NCBI GenBank assembly: GCA_013816725.1
Contig: JACDEA010000015.1
Span: 1-9,247 of the forward strand
DNA from: Actinomycetota bacterium
GTDB lineage: Bacteria; Actinomycetota; Acidimicrobiia; Acidimicrobiales; JACDEA01
DNA: 9,247 nucleotides
Direction of reading: 5' to 3'
How positions within the stretch are numbered: position 1 is the first letter of the stretch; the number at the start of each line of letters is the position of its first letter. The position numbers and the translations under genes were made by a program. Positions 1 through 7,141 of this stretch are shown one piece after another. A model generated the notes under the pieces. The model was not told where the DNA came from. It did not search any database and saw only the letters and a list, made by a program, of their open reading frames with translations.

Positions 1-26
1 CGCACACTCATGGGCACTTCCCTTCT

Positions 27-49
27 GGCCATGACCAAGGGTCACGGCC
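27..49. repeat. hairpin-forming inverted repeat at left edge
   Basis: Arms 27-36 (GGCCATGACC) and 40-49 (GGTCACGGCC) pair at 9 of 10 positions around a 3-nt loop (AAG). There is no T-tract after it. It could be a terminator-like structure for a gene lying left of the window, or part of the repeat cluster that follows at 61-95. The pairing is seen directly; any function is inference. Confidence 0.5.
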
Positions 50-60
50 CACACCTGGGC

Positions 61-95
61 TGTTAGGGATGTCTCGCGACAGGTGTTAGGGATGT
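61..95. repeat. 12-bp direct repeat, two copies 23 nt apart; possible insertion-sequence end
   Basis: TGTTAGGGATGT occurs at 61-72 and again at 84-95. Between them the spacer begins CTCGCGACAGG, and TGTCTCGCGACA (70-81 region) is itself roughly palindromic. From memory, tandem TGTTAGGG-like blocks with this spacing resemble termini of IS481-family elements in actinobacteria, which would make this a solo or relic end. No transposase is present in the window. A pair of regulator sites upstream of the ABC operon is the alternative reading. Confidence 0.4.
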
Positions 96-107
96 GCTCG
101 AAGATCG

Positions 108-128
108 CAGGTGCGACAGGCGCACCTG
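108..128. repeat. perfect 8-bp inverted repeat in ABC operon leader
   Basis: CAGGTGCG (108-115) and CGCACCTG (121-128) are exact reverse complements separated by the 5-nt loop ACAGG. It lies about 130 nt before the likely start of the first ABC gene. It could be an operator dyad or a leader-RNA hairpin; the sequence alone does not decide between them. Confidence 0.5.
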
Positions 129-148
129 AATCCGCGCAGAAGGCCCGA

Positions 149-170
149 GATCATCCCCGCCGGGATGGTC
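149..170. repeat. second leader hairpin
   Basis: GATCATCCC (149-157) pairs with GGGATGGTC (162-170), giving nine pairs including one G-T, around a 4-nt loop CGCC. The 3' arm can alternatively contribute GTCC (168-171) to a short stem with GGAC (177-180). Together with the dyad at 108-128, this makes the stretch before the ABC operon unusually rich in potential structure. Confidence 0.4.
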
Positions 171-244
171 CACCGCGGACACCTTCGGCACCAGAAAATC
201 GCTGCCGTGGCCCCCCGTGGCTCGTAGCCTGTGTTTTGGCGGCT

Positions 245-251
245 GGGAGGA
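245..251 (+). promoter_or_regulatory. ribosome binding site for first ABC gene
   Basis: GGGAGGA sits 9 nt before GTG 261 and 6 nt before TTG 258. It lies inside the longer open frame that begins at GTG 231, so it argues for a start at 261 (or 258) and against 231. Confidence 0.6.
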
Positions 252-260
252 CGCGAGTTG

Positions 261-2183
261 GTGGCGGGTGATCATGAGTCTGCTGATGTCGTACCGGGTC
301 TGTTCTCCCACATAGACCCTCGGCGACTTCGTTCATCCGAGACCGTGCGCTTGCTGCGGCTACTCCCGCGGGTGCACCGCGGGCTAACGGCGGCAGCCGC
401 GCTCAACCTGGTGGTAGCTGTGGGTATCCCGACGGCGTTCATCGTGGCAGGGGGTCGGTTCGTCGGTGCGTTGCCGGCCGCGGTGCGAAGTGGTGGCGAT
501 CCGGCCGGATCGTCGCGGTTGTGGTCGGCGTTGGTCGTCCTCGCTGTCGTCTACGCGTGCCAGCAGCTCGTGGTACCGGTGCTCGACACCGCGACGCAGG
601 CGTTGGCCAGGCGAGTCGATGAGCACGTGTTGCTGCGCGTCATGGCCGCGGTCGGCGGGCCCTCGTCGACGGCGCATTTGGAGGAGTCCGGCACCCTTGA
701 TGTGATCGCTCAGGCCACTGGCGCGACGACGAACGGCGAGACCCCGGGTGTGGTCGTCCCGCCCATGGTCGCCACTTGGTCGAGCCGCCTTGTATCGCTC
801 GTCTCAGGATTGATCCTGCTGCGGTTCCACTGGTGGATCGGTGTGGCGCTCATCGCCGCTCCCGTTGCGATGCTCGGAGTGTGGCAACGCTTCTACCGGG
901 AGGCGACCAGAGCGATCTTTTTGGGGAGTACGGAGTTGCGCCGATCCGCGTATCTCCGGATGCTCGGCGTCGCAGCCGCACCGGCGAAGGAGGTCCGCGT
1001 GTTCGGGCTCGGGGGGTGGCTTGGCGAGCGCTTCCACGACACGTGGACCACCGCGATGACACCGGTCTTTGCCGCGTGGCGTTCCGGGCGAATGTTCATG
1101 GTCGTCATCGCCGCTGTGCCCGGAACCCTGATGACCGTGGCATTTGTGCTCATCGCCCGCGACGGTGTGGCCGGGCGCCTTTCGCTTGCCGAGGTGACCG
1201 TCTATGCGACCGCGGTGCGACAGGTCGTCTTCATCGGCGGCATCAGCGACCTCGACCGCCGCATCCACGCCGGTCTGGCCTGCCTCGGCGCTCTCGGTGA
1301 TCTCGAGGCGGCCTCGGCGGCGACACAACCGTCGATTGCAGTTCGTGTCCTGCCCGCGGGCGCACCCGTCCACAGGATCCGGTTCGAGAGCATGGGTTTC
1401 ACGTATCCAGGTCGCTCGGCTCCCGTGTTCCAAGGCCTCGACCTCGAGTTGGAGGCAGGGAGGAGCACCGCCGTCGTGGGGGTCAACGGAGCCGGCAAGA
1501 CAACGCTCGTGAAGCTGCTGTGCCGTTTGCGCGACCCGGACAGCGGCCGGATAACCGTCGACGACATCGACCTCGCCGACATCGACCCGGTGACGTGGCA
1601 GCGCAACGTCGCCGCCATCTTCCAAGACTTCGCCCGCTACAACCTCTCGGCGCACGACAACATCGCGCTCGGTCGGCCCGAGTACGCGGACGATCGTGAC
1701 GGTGTGGTCGCGGCAGCGACGCGGGCGGGCATCACGGAAACCATCGACGCGCTGGCCGAGGGGTGGGAGACCCCGCTGGACCGCCAGCGCACCGGCGGCG
1801 CCGAGCTGTCCGGCGGGCAGTGGCAACGCCTCGCCATCGCTCGCGCCCTGTTCGCCACGGCGCACGGCGCTCGCGTTTTGATCCTCGATGAGCCAGCGGC
1901 CAACCTCGACGTGCGCACCGAAGCCGACCTGTACGACCGGTTCCTCGAGCTCACTGGCGGCCTGACCACGCTCGTCATCAGCCATCGCTTTTCCACGGTG
2001 CGGCGGGCCGACACCATCATCGTCATCGACGCTGGACGGGTGGTCGAGCAAGGCAGCCACGCCGAGCTGGTCGCAGCCGGCGGCCGGTACGCCGAGATGT
2101 TCGACCTCCAAGCCCGCAGGTTTACCGAGGGCTACGCGGACGAGCTGGGCGTGGACAGCGAGGAGGCGGTCACCGATGCGTGA
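261..2183 (+). CDS. ABC exporter half-transporter (permease fused to ATPase), subunit 1
   Basis: Probable ATP-driven exporter subunit: an N-terminal six-helix membrane domain fused to a nucleotide-binding domain, about 640 residues from GTG 261. Hydrophobic segments lie near residues 42-65, 87-108, 174-208 (two helices), 278-298 and 313-327. The ATPase domain has Walker A GVNGAGKT (407-414), a Q-loop (IFQDF), signature LSGGQ (516-520), Walker B LILDEP with D543 and catalytic E544, and H-loop H575, so it looks catalytically complete. The open frame extends up to GTG 231, but the SD at 245-251 favours 261. Its last 8 nt overlap the next ABC gene, which implies translational coupling and a heterodimer. 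The tail after the ATPase (about 20 acidic residues) is longer than usual. The substrate cannot be read from sequence; peptides, lipids or drugs are all possible for this architecture. Confidence 0.95.
   Translation: MAGDHESADVVPGLFSHIDPRRLRSSETVRLLRLLPRVHRGLTAAAALNLVVAVGIPTAFIVAGGRFVGALPAAVRSGGDPAGSSRLWSALVVLAVVYACQQLVVPVLDTATQALARRVDEHVLLRVMAAVGGPSSTAHLEESGTLDVIAQATGATTNGETPGVVVPPMVATWSSRLVSLVSGLILLRFHWWIGVALIAAPVAMLGVWQRFYREATRAIFLGSTELRRSAYLRMLGVAAAPAKEVRVFGLGGWLGERFHDTWTTAMTPVFAAWRSGRMFMVVIAAVPGTLMTVAFVLIARDGVAGRLSLAEVTVYATAVRQVVFIGGISDLDRRIHAGLACLGALGDLEAASAATQPSIAVRVLPAGAPVHRIRFESMGFTYPGRSAPVFQGLDLELEAGRSTAVVGVNGAGKTTLVKLLCRLRDPDSGRITVDDIDLADIDPVTWQRNVAAIFQDFARYNLSAHDNIALGRPEYADDRDGVVAAATRAGITETIDALAEGWETPLDRQRTGGAELSGGQWQRLAIARALFATAHGARVLILDEPAANLDVRTEADLYDRFLELTGGLTTLVISHRFSTVRRADTIIVIDAGRVVEQGSHAELVAAGGRYAEMFDLQARRFTEGYADELGVDSEEAVTDA
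2160..2166 (+). promoter_or_regulatory. strong SD for second ABC gene
   Basis: GAGGAGG ends 9 nt before ATG 2176 and lies within the end of the upstream coding region. This supports ATG 2176 as the start and an 8-nt overlap between the two ABC reading frames. Confidence 0.75.
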
Positions 2184-3968
2184 GCGGCTCCGGGCGGCGG
2201 CCAGCGTCGTCGCCATCTGCGTTCGTGCCGACCCGTGGCGTAACGCGGCGAACTTCATCGGCACGATCGCGCAGCAACTCGTCCCAACCGTCACCGCGGT
2301 GGCGCTTGCTGGCTTCGTCCAGGGTGTCTCGGACCGCGACCTGGACCCCGCCGTGCGCGGCGCGATCGTCATGGGTGCGATTTGGATCGCGACCGAGGTG
2401 CTCTACGTCTTCTCGACCCGCATCGACATGCGCACCCGGGAGACAGGTGGTCACGCGCTCGAGTCACATCTGCTGGACCTCATGTCCTCGATCCCCGGTG
2501 TCGAACACCTCGAGGACCCCGAGCACGCGGACAAGATCCTCCTTCTTCAAAACGCCAAGTGGATGCTCGCCGGCATCGTGCCCGCGTTGGTCTACAACCT
2601 TGCCGTCGTCGTGCAGATTGGTGTCACCGCGCTGCTGCTGGCACGCGTCTCTCCCTGGTTCCTATTCCTCGCTGCCGCCGGGGTTCCGACCCTGTGGGCC
2701 ACGAGCCGTTCCACTCGACTCCAGGAGAAGATTTCCGAAGCGCTGGCCGAAACGTCGCGAGTGCAACTCGATCTGCAAAAGGTGGCGACCGAGGCAAAGA
2801 CGGCGGGTGAGGTGCGCCTTTTCGGACTCGATACGACATTGAGGGATCGCCACCGGGCGCTGTGGGCCGACATCGACCGGGCGTTGACACGTCTCGCGTT
2901 GCGCACCCAGCTGGTGGAAAACTCGGCGTGGCTCGTGTTCGCCGCCGCGTTCATCGGCTGCCTGGCCCTGGTCGCCTCCCGCGCCCGGCGCGGTGAGGCC
3001 GCGGTGGGCGACGTCGTGTTGACTCTCACGCTCGGCACCAACGTGCGCACCCAACTCGCCCAAGCCTCTAGGTTCGGCGGCTGGCTCGTCACTTGCCTCA
3101 AGGCTGCCGACCGCTACGCATGGATAACCGGTCGGGCCAAGGAGAGTGCCTCGACGCTCACTCCCGCCGAGCCCCGCCCCGTTCCGCCGGCGCTGGCCCG
3201 CGGGATCGAATTGCGCGACGTCTCGTTCCGCTATCCGGGAACCAGCGCCGATGTGCTGAGTGACGTCAACCTGCTCCTGCCCGCGGGCAGCACGGTCGCG
3301 ATCGTTGGCGATAACGGTGCCGGTAAGTCAACGCTCGTGAAACTGCTCGCTCGGTTCTACGAACCGACCGTCGGCGCGATCTACGTTGATGACGTCCCGC
3401 TGACGTCCATACCGGTCGAGGAATGGCGTGCACATGTCTCCGCCGGCTTTCAGGACTTCACCAAGCCCGAACTGGCGGCCGGCGAAGTCGTTGGTATCGG
3501 CTACCTCCCGGACCTGGAGTCGGTGCCGGCGATTGAGCGCGCCCTTCTACGAGGCGCTGGTGCCGACCTGCCGGCGAGTCTTCCTGACGGCCTGCGTACG
3601 CAAGTTGGCCGGACGTTTCCTGGCGGCGTCGAGCTTTCCGGCGGCCAATGGCAGAAGCTCGCCCTCGGACGCTCCATGATGCGCGAGGCTCCCCTGCTCC
3701 TGCTCCTCGACGAACCCACGGCGGCCTTGGACGCGCGAGCGAGCACGAACTGTTCAGGCGCTTCGCCGGTGCCGCCCAACGGGCGGCGACCGAAGCTGGC
3801 GGCATCACGGTGCTGGTCAGCCACCGGTTCAGCACGGTTCGTATGGCCGACGTCATCCTCGTCCTGGCCGATGGCCGCATCATCGAGGCGGGCAGTCACG
3901 CCGACCTCGTTGCGGCCGGCGGAACCTACGCAGAACTTTTTGAGCTTCAAGCTCGGGCGTACCGCTGA
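2176..3968 (+). CDS. ABC exporter half-transporter, subunit 2, frameshifted near 3738
   Basis: Partner of the preceding ABC gene. Helices lie near residues 27-48, 62-80, 132-156, 159-175 and 250-270. The ATPase domain has Walker A GDNGAGKS (378-385), a Q-loop (FQDFTKPEL), signature LSGGQ (487-491) and Walker B LLLLLDEP with D512 and E513. After TAALDAR (through about 3738) the frame is lost. The expected continuation SEHELFRRF, then H-loop VLVSHRFSTV (His codon at 3822) and a normal C-terminus AELFELQARAYR, lies in the -1 frame and ends at TGA 3966-3968. Adding one base near 3738-3741 would restore a protein of about 597 residues, normal for the family. As written, the ATG frame instead runs to a stop at 4291-4293, giving a 705-residue product with an unrelated tail that lacks the H-loop and runs antisense to the neighbouring methyltransferase. 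There is no homopolymer at the site. It is either a sequencing or assembly error, or a recent inactivating indel. Confidence 0.9.
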
Positions 3969-4003
3969 TCCGGCGCTATGTGACAGGTACCTCGGCGCCA
4001 CGA

Positions 4004-4663
4004 TTACGCGGGCCGAGCGAGGACGTACAGCCATCGCTCACTGCCCCATTGCTCGTCGTGTTCGAGAACCGCGACGGACTCGAGGGACAGACCGGCGTCG
4101 CGCAACAGCCGCTCGGTGGTTGCCGGGTCGTAGCTGTTCGTCCAGCTCCTCGCGCCAAACCCGAGGAAATCCTCCTCCAGCCATCCCGAGCTATCGCCTG
4201 TCCCGAGCGTCGCCAGGAACCACCCGTCGGGCGCCAGCCATCGCCGGATGCGCTCGAACAACGCCGGGTAATGGCGACGCGGAACATGGGTGATCGAATA
4301 CAGCGCCACGACCGCGTCGAACGTTCCTCGCTCCAATTCGACATCGAGGAAGTTGGCGTGCAGGAACGTGGCCGACGGGACGTGCTCGCGGGCAGCCGCG
4401 AGTTGGCCGGCGGAAATGTCGATACCAACGAGATCATGGCCGGCGCCGACGATCGCAGCCGCCGTCGGAACCCCGGGGCCGCAGCCGAGCTCGAGGACTC
4501 TGCTTTCTGGGCGCAGCTGAGCGAGCAACCGCTGAACCCACTCGTGGCGAGGGTGGGCAGTGGCGATCGTGGCGTAGGCCGCATACTTGGTCGCGACCGC
4601 GTCGTAGCCCTTCTGCACGAGCTTGGCGACATCGTCGTCGGAGGGCTCAAGGGCGGGCGTCAT
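4004..4663 (-). CDS. class I SAM-dependent methyltransferase (first of three)
   Basis: 219 residues from ATG 4663. Motif I VLELGCGPG (56-64), an acidic residue ending the second strand (D82 in GID), and FDAVVALYSITHVPR (about 115-129, motif III region) identify the Rossmann-type SAM-binding fold of small-molecule methyltransferases. The C-terminal half (WLAPDGWFLATLGTGDSSGW) fits the usual strand 5 and later strands, so the domain is complete. The frame also opens at GTG 4669, but GGAG (complement of 4674-4677) is 10 nt from ATG 4663 and only 4 nt from GTG 4669, favouring the ATG. It is convergent with the ABC operon (35-nt gap) and divergent from the kinase gene (79-nt gap). The acceptor substrate cannot be told from sequence. 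Confidence 0.92.
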   Translation of the reverse strand: MTPALEPSDDDVAKLVQKGYDAVATKYAAYATIATAHPRHEWVQRLLAQLRPESRVLELGCGPGVPTAAAIVGAGHDLVGIDISAGQLAAAREHVPSATFLHANFLDVELERGTFDAVVALYSITHVPRRHYPALFERIRRWLAPDGWFLATLGTGDSSGWLEEDFLGFGARSWTNSYDPATTERLLRDAGLSLESVAVLEHDEQWGSERWLYVLARPA

Positions 4664-4678
4664 CGGCACGACACTCCG

Positions 4679-4690
4679 CGATCATGATCG
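4679..4690. promoter_or_regulatory. 12-bp perfect palindrome in divergent promoter region
   Basis: CGATCATGATCG is its own reverse complement. It lies in the 79-bp gap between the divergent methyltransferase and kinase genes. On the minus strand a TTGACG hexamer (complement of 4694-4699) lies upstream, and 17 nt further on is a weak -10 candidate, GAGTGT (complement of 4671-4676). That would place the palindrome between the two hexamers, as an operator often is. The -10 match is poor, so the promoter reading is tentative. Confidence 0.4.
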
Positions 4691-4729
4691 ATGCGTCAAC
4701 CGGATTCATTCGAAGCGCGGGCGGCTCCC

Positions 4730-4735
4730 TAGAGT
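4730..4735 (+). promoter_or_regulatory. -10 candidate for leaderless kinase transcript
   Basis: TAGAGT fits the TAnnnT pattern of actinobacterial -10 elements. It ends 7 nt before GTG 4743, so transcription would begin at or very near the start codon. No SD precedes that codon. A leaderless mRNA, common in actinobacteria, is therefore a reasonable inference. No clear -35 element is seen. Confidence 0.35.
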
Positions 4736-4742
4736 TCCGGGC

Positions 4743-5606
4743 GTGGACGCATCGGAGCTTCCGCGAGCGGTGGCCGCGTGCACGGCGGTCGCCGCCGCAT
4801 GCGGCCTGCGCGTCGACGACGCGGTGGTACTGAACGATTCGAACCGGCTTGCGGTGCGCCTTCAACCGTGTCACGTACTCGCTCGTGTCGCGTCTCGCGC
4901 CCGGCAGAACGGCGCCGAGTTCGAGGTCGAGGTGTCTCGGCGCCTCGCCGAGACCGACGCCCCGCTGGCGACGCTCGATCCTCGCGTCGAGCCGCGCGTC
5001 TACGAGCAGGACGACTTCGCTGTCACGCTGTGGACCTACTACGAACCCGTGCCGCCGCACGACATAACGCCGGACGAGTACGCGAGCGCGCTCGAGCGGT
5101 TGCACGCCGGCATGCGGCAGACGGATTTGACCGGCGACTGGCTTCCGCACTTCATGGAGCGAGTCGACGAGGCGCAGCGACTGGTCGATGACCCCGCCAA
5201 CAACCCTGAGATCGCCGGCGCCGATCGCGAGCTACTCGGCACGACGTTGAGAACGATGAGGCGCGCGATCATCGACCGAGGTGCGTCCGAGCAGCTGCTG
5301 CACGGCGAGCCGCACCCGGGCAACGTGCTCAGGACGAGCGGCGGGCTGCTGTTCGTCGACCTCGAGACCTGCTGTCGCGGGCCCATCGAGTTCGACATCG
5401 CCCATGCGACCATTAACGCGAGCGGGCCGCCGATCGAGGTTGCCGCGCTCTATACCGGTGCCGATCAATCGCTGGTCCGCGAGTGCTGGATCCTCATGCT
5501 GGCGATGGTCACTGCCTGGCGCTGCGAGCCGGGTGACGATCTCCCGAACGGCCGCGCCATGGCGATGCACTGGATCAGTCAGTTGTGTGCCGCGCTCGGA
5601 CAGTGA
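4743..5606 (+). CDS. aminoglycoside-phosphotransferase (APH) family kinase
   Basis: 287 residues from GTG 4743. The N-lobe shows DSNRLAVRL...HVLARVA (about 32-50), where Arg48 stands where kinases usually have the ATP-binding Lys, followed by the helix AEFEVEVSRRLAE. The C-lobe carries the catalytic loop HGEPHPGN (187-194), with Glu189 where the Brenner motif has the catalytic Asp, then FVDLETCCRGPIEFDIA with metal-binding D206. These are hallmarks of the Pfam APH fold, whose members phosphorylate antibiotics, sugars or other small alcohols. From memory, HGEPH variants recur in actinobacterial members, so the substitution need not mean inactivity. The frame is open upstream to 4623, but this would overlap the divergent methyltransferase; GTG 4743 with a -10-like hexamer just before it is preferred, and GTG 4770 is an alternative. 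The substrate is unknown; antibiotic resistance should not be assumed. Confidence 0.88.
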   Translation: MDASELPRAVAACTAVAAACGLRVDDAVVLNDSNRLAVRLQPCHVLARVASRARQNGAEFEVEVSRRLAETDAPLATLDPRVEPRVYEQDDFAVTLWTYYEPVPPHDITPDEYASALERLHAGMRQTDLTGDWLPHFMERVDEAQRLVDDPANNPEIAGADRELLGTTLRTMRRAIIDRGASEQLLHGEPHPGNVLRTSGGLLFVDLETCCRGPIEFDIAHATINASGPPIEVAALYTGADQSLVRECWILMLAMVTAWRCEPGDDLPNGRAMAMHWISQLCAALGQ

Positions 5607-5642
5607 GCGGCGCCCACCGCGTTCCCGAGAAGCCGGGTCAAG

Positions 5643-6386
5643 TCACCCGAGGCGATAGACGGACACGTGGTCCGAGGACTCCGCCGTGAACGGTTCTTCC
5701 GACCAGCCACCATGGCGGCTCTCCAGACTGAACCCAGCGATGCGCGCCATCACGTCCAGTTCGGCCGGCCAGACATAGCGATGCGGGCTCCGGAAGATGC
5801 GCGCGGAAGTACCGCCTTCAGGGTCGAACCTGACGTGGTGCGAGACAACGTGTTGAGCGACCACATCGAAGATGTCAGCAGCGAGGTACCCGCGCTTTGC
5901 TGCAAACACCGAACCGGTCCGTCCAGGTGGCAGGTGTCGCAGATCGGGGACCCACAGCTCGATGACGAAGCGTCCGCCCGGCACGAGATGGTGGGCGGCG
6001 TTCTCGAACACGGCAATCTGGCGCTCCTGAGTGAGCACGTTGCTGATGCCGTTGAAGACGAGGAAGACGAGGCTGAACCTGCCGTCCACACGCGCGGTCG
6101 TCATGTCACCTAACACGACGGGAATGAGTTCCTCGCCGACCTTCGTGCGCAGTTGATCGACCATCGGCTGACACAGCTCGATTCCTGCCACGGCCACTCC
6201 GGCCTCCGCAAGCGGCACGGCCACCCGACCAGTGCCGATCGCCATCTCAAGCGTTCGGCCACCGCCGGCGAGGGCACGTAGCCGCTCAACAGTCGGCCCG
6301 AGCACCTCCGGCGCGAACATGCCGACGCCTGGTGTGTCGTAGCGGCGCGCTGCTTCCTCGCCCCAGATGTCGGCATGTTCCACCAC
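5643..6386 (-). CDS. class I SAM-dependent methyltransferase (second; IGTG motif type)
   Basis: About 247 residues from GTG 6386. Motif I is TLEMAIGTGRVAVPLA (about 45-60), followed by GIEL with acidic E70, GDM (93-95), and the distinctive VFLVFNGISNVLTQERQ (107-123). The end includes RYVWPAELDVMARIAGF and EPFTAESSDHVSVY. This series matches, from memory, a widespread actinobacterial methyltransferase family of about 250 residues, so the protein looks full length. The frame extends to ATG 6425, but that codon has a purine run directly abutting it with no spacing, whereas GGAAG lies 7 nt before GTG 6386 (GTG 6383 also possible). It ends 36 nt from the convergent kinase gene. It follows the SnoaL-like gene on the same strand after 204 nt, probably with its own promoter. 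The methyl acceptor is unknown. Confidence 0.92.
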   Translation of the reverse strand: MVEHADIWGEEAARRYDTPGVGMFAPEVLGPTVERLRALAGGGRTLEMAIGTGRVAVPLAEAGVAVAGIELCQPMVDQLRTKVGEELIPVVLGDMTTARVDGRFSLVFLVFNGISNVLTQERQIAVFENAAHHLVPGGRFVIELWVPDLRHLPPGRTGSVFAAKRGYLAADIFDVVAQHVVSHHVRFDPEGGTSARIFRSPHRYVWPAELDVMARIAGFSLESRHGGWSEEPFTAESSDHVSVYRLG

Positions 6387-6590
6387 GCCGACGCTTCCAC
6401 ATAAGCAGCCTGTGAACGACCACATTCCTCGGCACGCGGCGGTACGCGGGCCGAGTGCTGAGCGGGCGACCGTACGAGGCGACAGATCGACGACTACGGA
6501 GCTGTCTCCGCCGCGCCCGAATGACTTGATTCGAGGTGCTTGACCTGCCTGCGTTGGCGTACCGCGCGGCTCAGCCAGTGGGCGTCCACG

Positions 6591-6944
6591 TCAAGCGCGT
6601 GCACCCCAGTGCTCGATGGCGCGGCCGTCGGCCACTCGGATGATGTCGATGGTCTCCCGGTCCACGTGTCCGCCGTCGTATCGCTGGCCCCTCCACCTGA
6701 TCCGCGCCACAGCTCGGTCTGCGACACCGAACAGGTCCTCAATCGATATCTCTTGATGCTTGTAGGCATCGTGGTTCGTTCGAACGACTAGCGCGAAGCC
6801 CTCGATCCCCTGGATCGGGCCGGTGCCAAGCCCTTGGTGATCGAGATAGTCCTCGGCGACGACCGCCGAGGCGGTGGATGGGTCTCCGGAGGCGAACATC
6901 GCCACCATGGCCTTCAGCACGGAGGCAGCCGTGTTCGCACCCAC
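6591..6944 (-). CDS. SnoaL-like / NTF2-fold small protein
   Basis: 117 residues from GTG 6944. The pattern is an N-terminal helix VLKAMVAMFASGD (9-21), then AEDYLDHQG (30-38), a helix region EGFALVVRTNHDAY (48-61), IEDLFGVADRAVARIRWRGQ (68-87) and a final strand ETIDIIRVADGRAIEHW (97-113). This is characteristic of SnoaL-like polyketide cyclase / ester cyclase-type proteins of the NTF2 superfamily. Members are cyclases, isomerases or of unknown function; the closed alpha+beta cone is assigned by family, and catalysis cannot be. Typical members continue about 10-20 residues beyond the EHW motif, so the C-terminus here is slightly short. The frame opens further upstream (to 7028), but the strong SD at 6954-6961 fixes the start at GTG 6944. 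Confidence 0.85.
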   Translation of the reverse strand: MGANTAASVLKAMVAMFASGDPSTASAVVAEDYLDHQGLGTGPIQGIEGFALVVRTNHDAYKHQEISIEDLFGVADRAVARIRWRGQRYDGGHVDRETIDIIRVADGRAIEHWGARA

Positions 6945-6953
6945 GAACCGATT

Positions 6954-6961
6954 CTCCCTCC
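6954..6961 (-). promoter_or_regulatory. SD deciding the SnoaL-like start
   Basis: The complement reads GGAGGGAG and ends 9 nt before GTG 6944. It supports the shorter start over the upstream in-frame codons reaching 7028. Confidence 0.7.
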
Positions 6962-6973
6962 AAGCGGCCGCTT
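6962..6973. promoter_or_regulatory. 12-bp perfect palindrome upstream of SnoaL-like gene
   Basis: AAGCGGCCGCTT is self-complementary and lies immediately upstream of the SD of the SnoaL-like gene. It could be an operator or a small hairpin next to the ribosome binding site. GC-rich palindromes of this size are not rare in such DNA, so confidence is low. Confidence 0.3.
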
Positions 6974-7141
6974 CGCACCTCGGACTTTCCAGTGGCCCGA
7001 GTCCATGTCGTGCAGGTGCTTCCGGCAAGACGGCTGACGTCGCCAGGTGTGCATGCGCGAAAGGACGAAAGGTGGGCGGGCAACCGAGCAGCCAGTGCGG
7101 CTAGGTCCTCCCCGGCGAGCGGTGCCGACGGCGGTCATCAT

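Noticed and set aside
804..2372. Long open frame (522 codons) on the minus strand opposite the first ABC gene
   Set aside because: It is antisense to a coding region with clear ABC motifs, its translation is low-complexity His/Arg/Asp-rich sequence without family motifs, and such open shadows are common in high-GC DNA.
3730..3745. Programmed ribosomal frameshift in the second ABC gene
   Set aside because: There is no slippery heptamer or homopolymer at the crossover, no clear stimulatory structure, and no known need for it in this family. An indel or sequence error is simpler.
3972..3999. Possible terminator between the ABC operon and the first methyltransferase
   Set aside because: Only five base pairs (GGCGC with GCGCC) around an 18-nt loop and no T-tract; too weak to call.
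3969..4293. The plus-strand tail of the ATG frame of the second ABC gene, as a genuine C-terminal extension
   Set aside because: The normal ABC C-terminus is present in the -1 frame and ends at 3968. The tail is Arg/Pro/Ser-rich and lies antisense to the methyltransferase gene.
6494..6769. Minus-strand frame overlapping the SnoaL-like gene, examined as a frameshifted continuation of it
   Set aside because: The sequence after the SnoaL-like stop in this frame does not resemble the family C-terminus, so I do not call a frameshift there.
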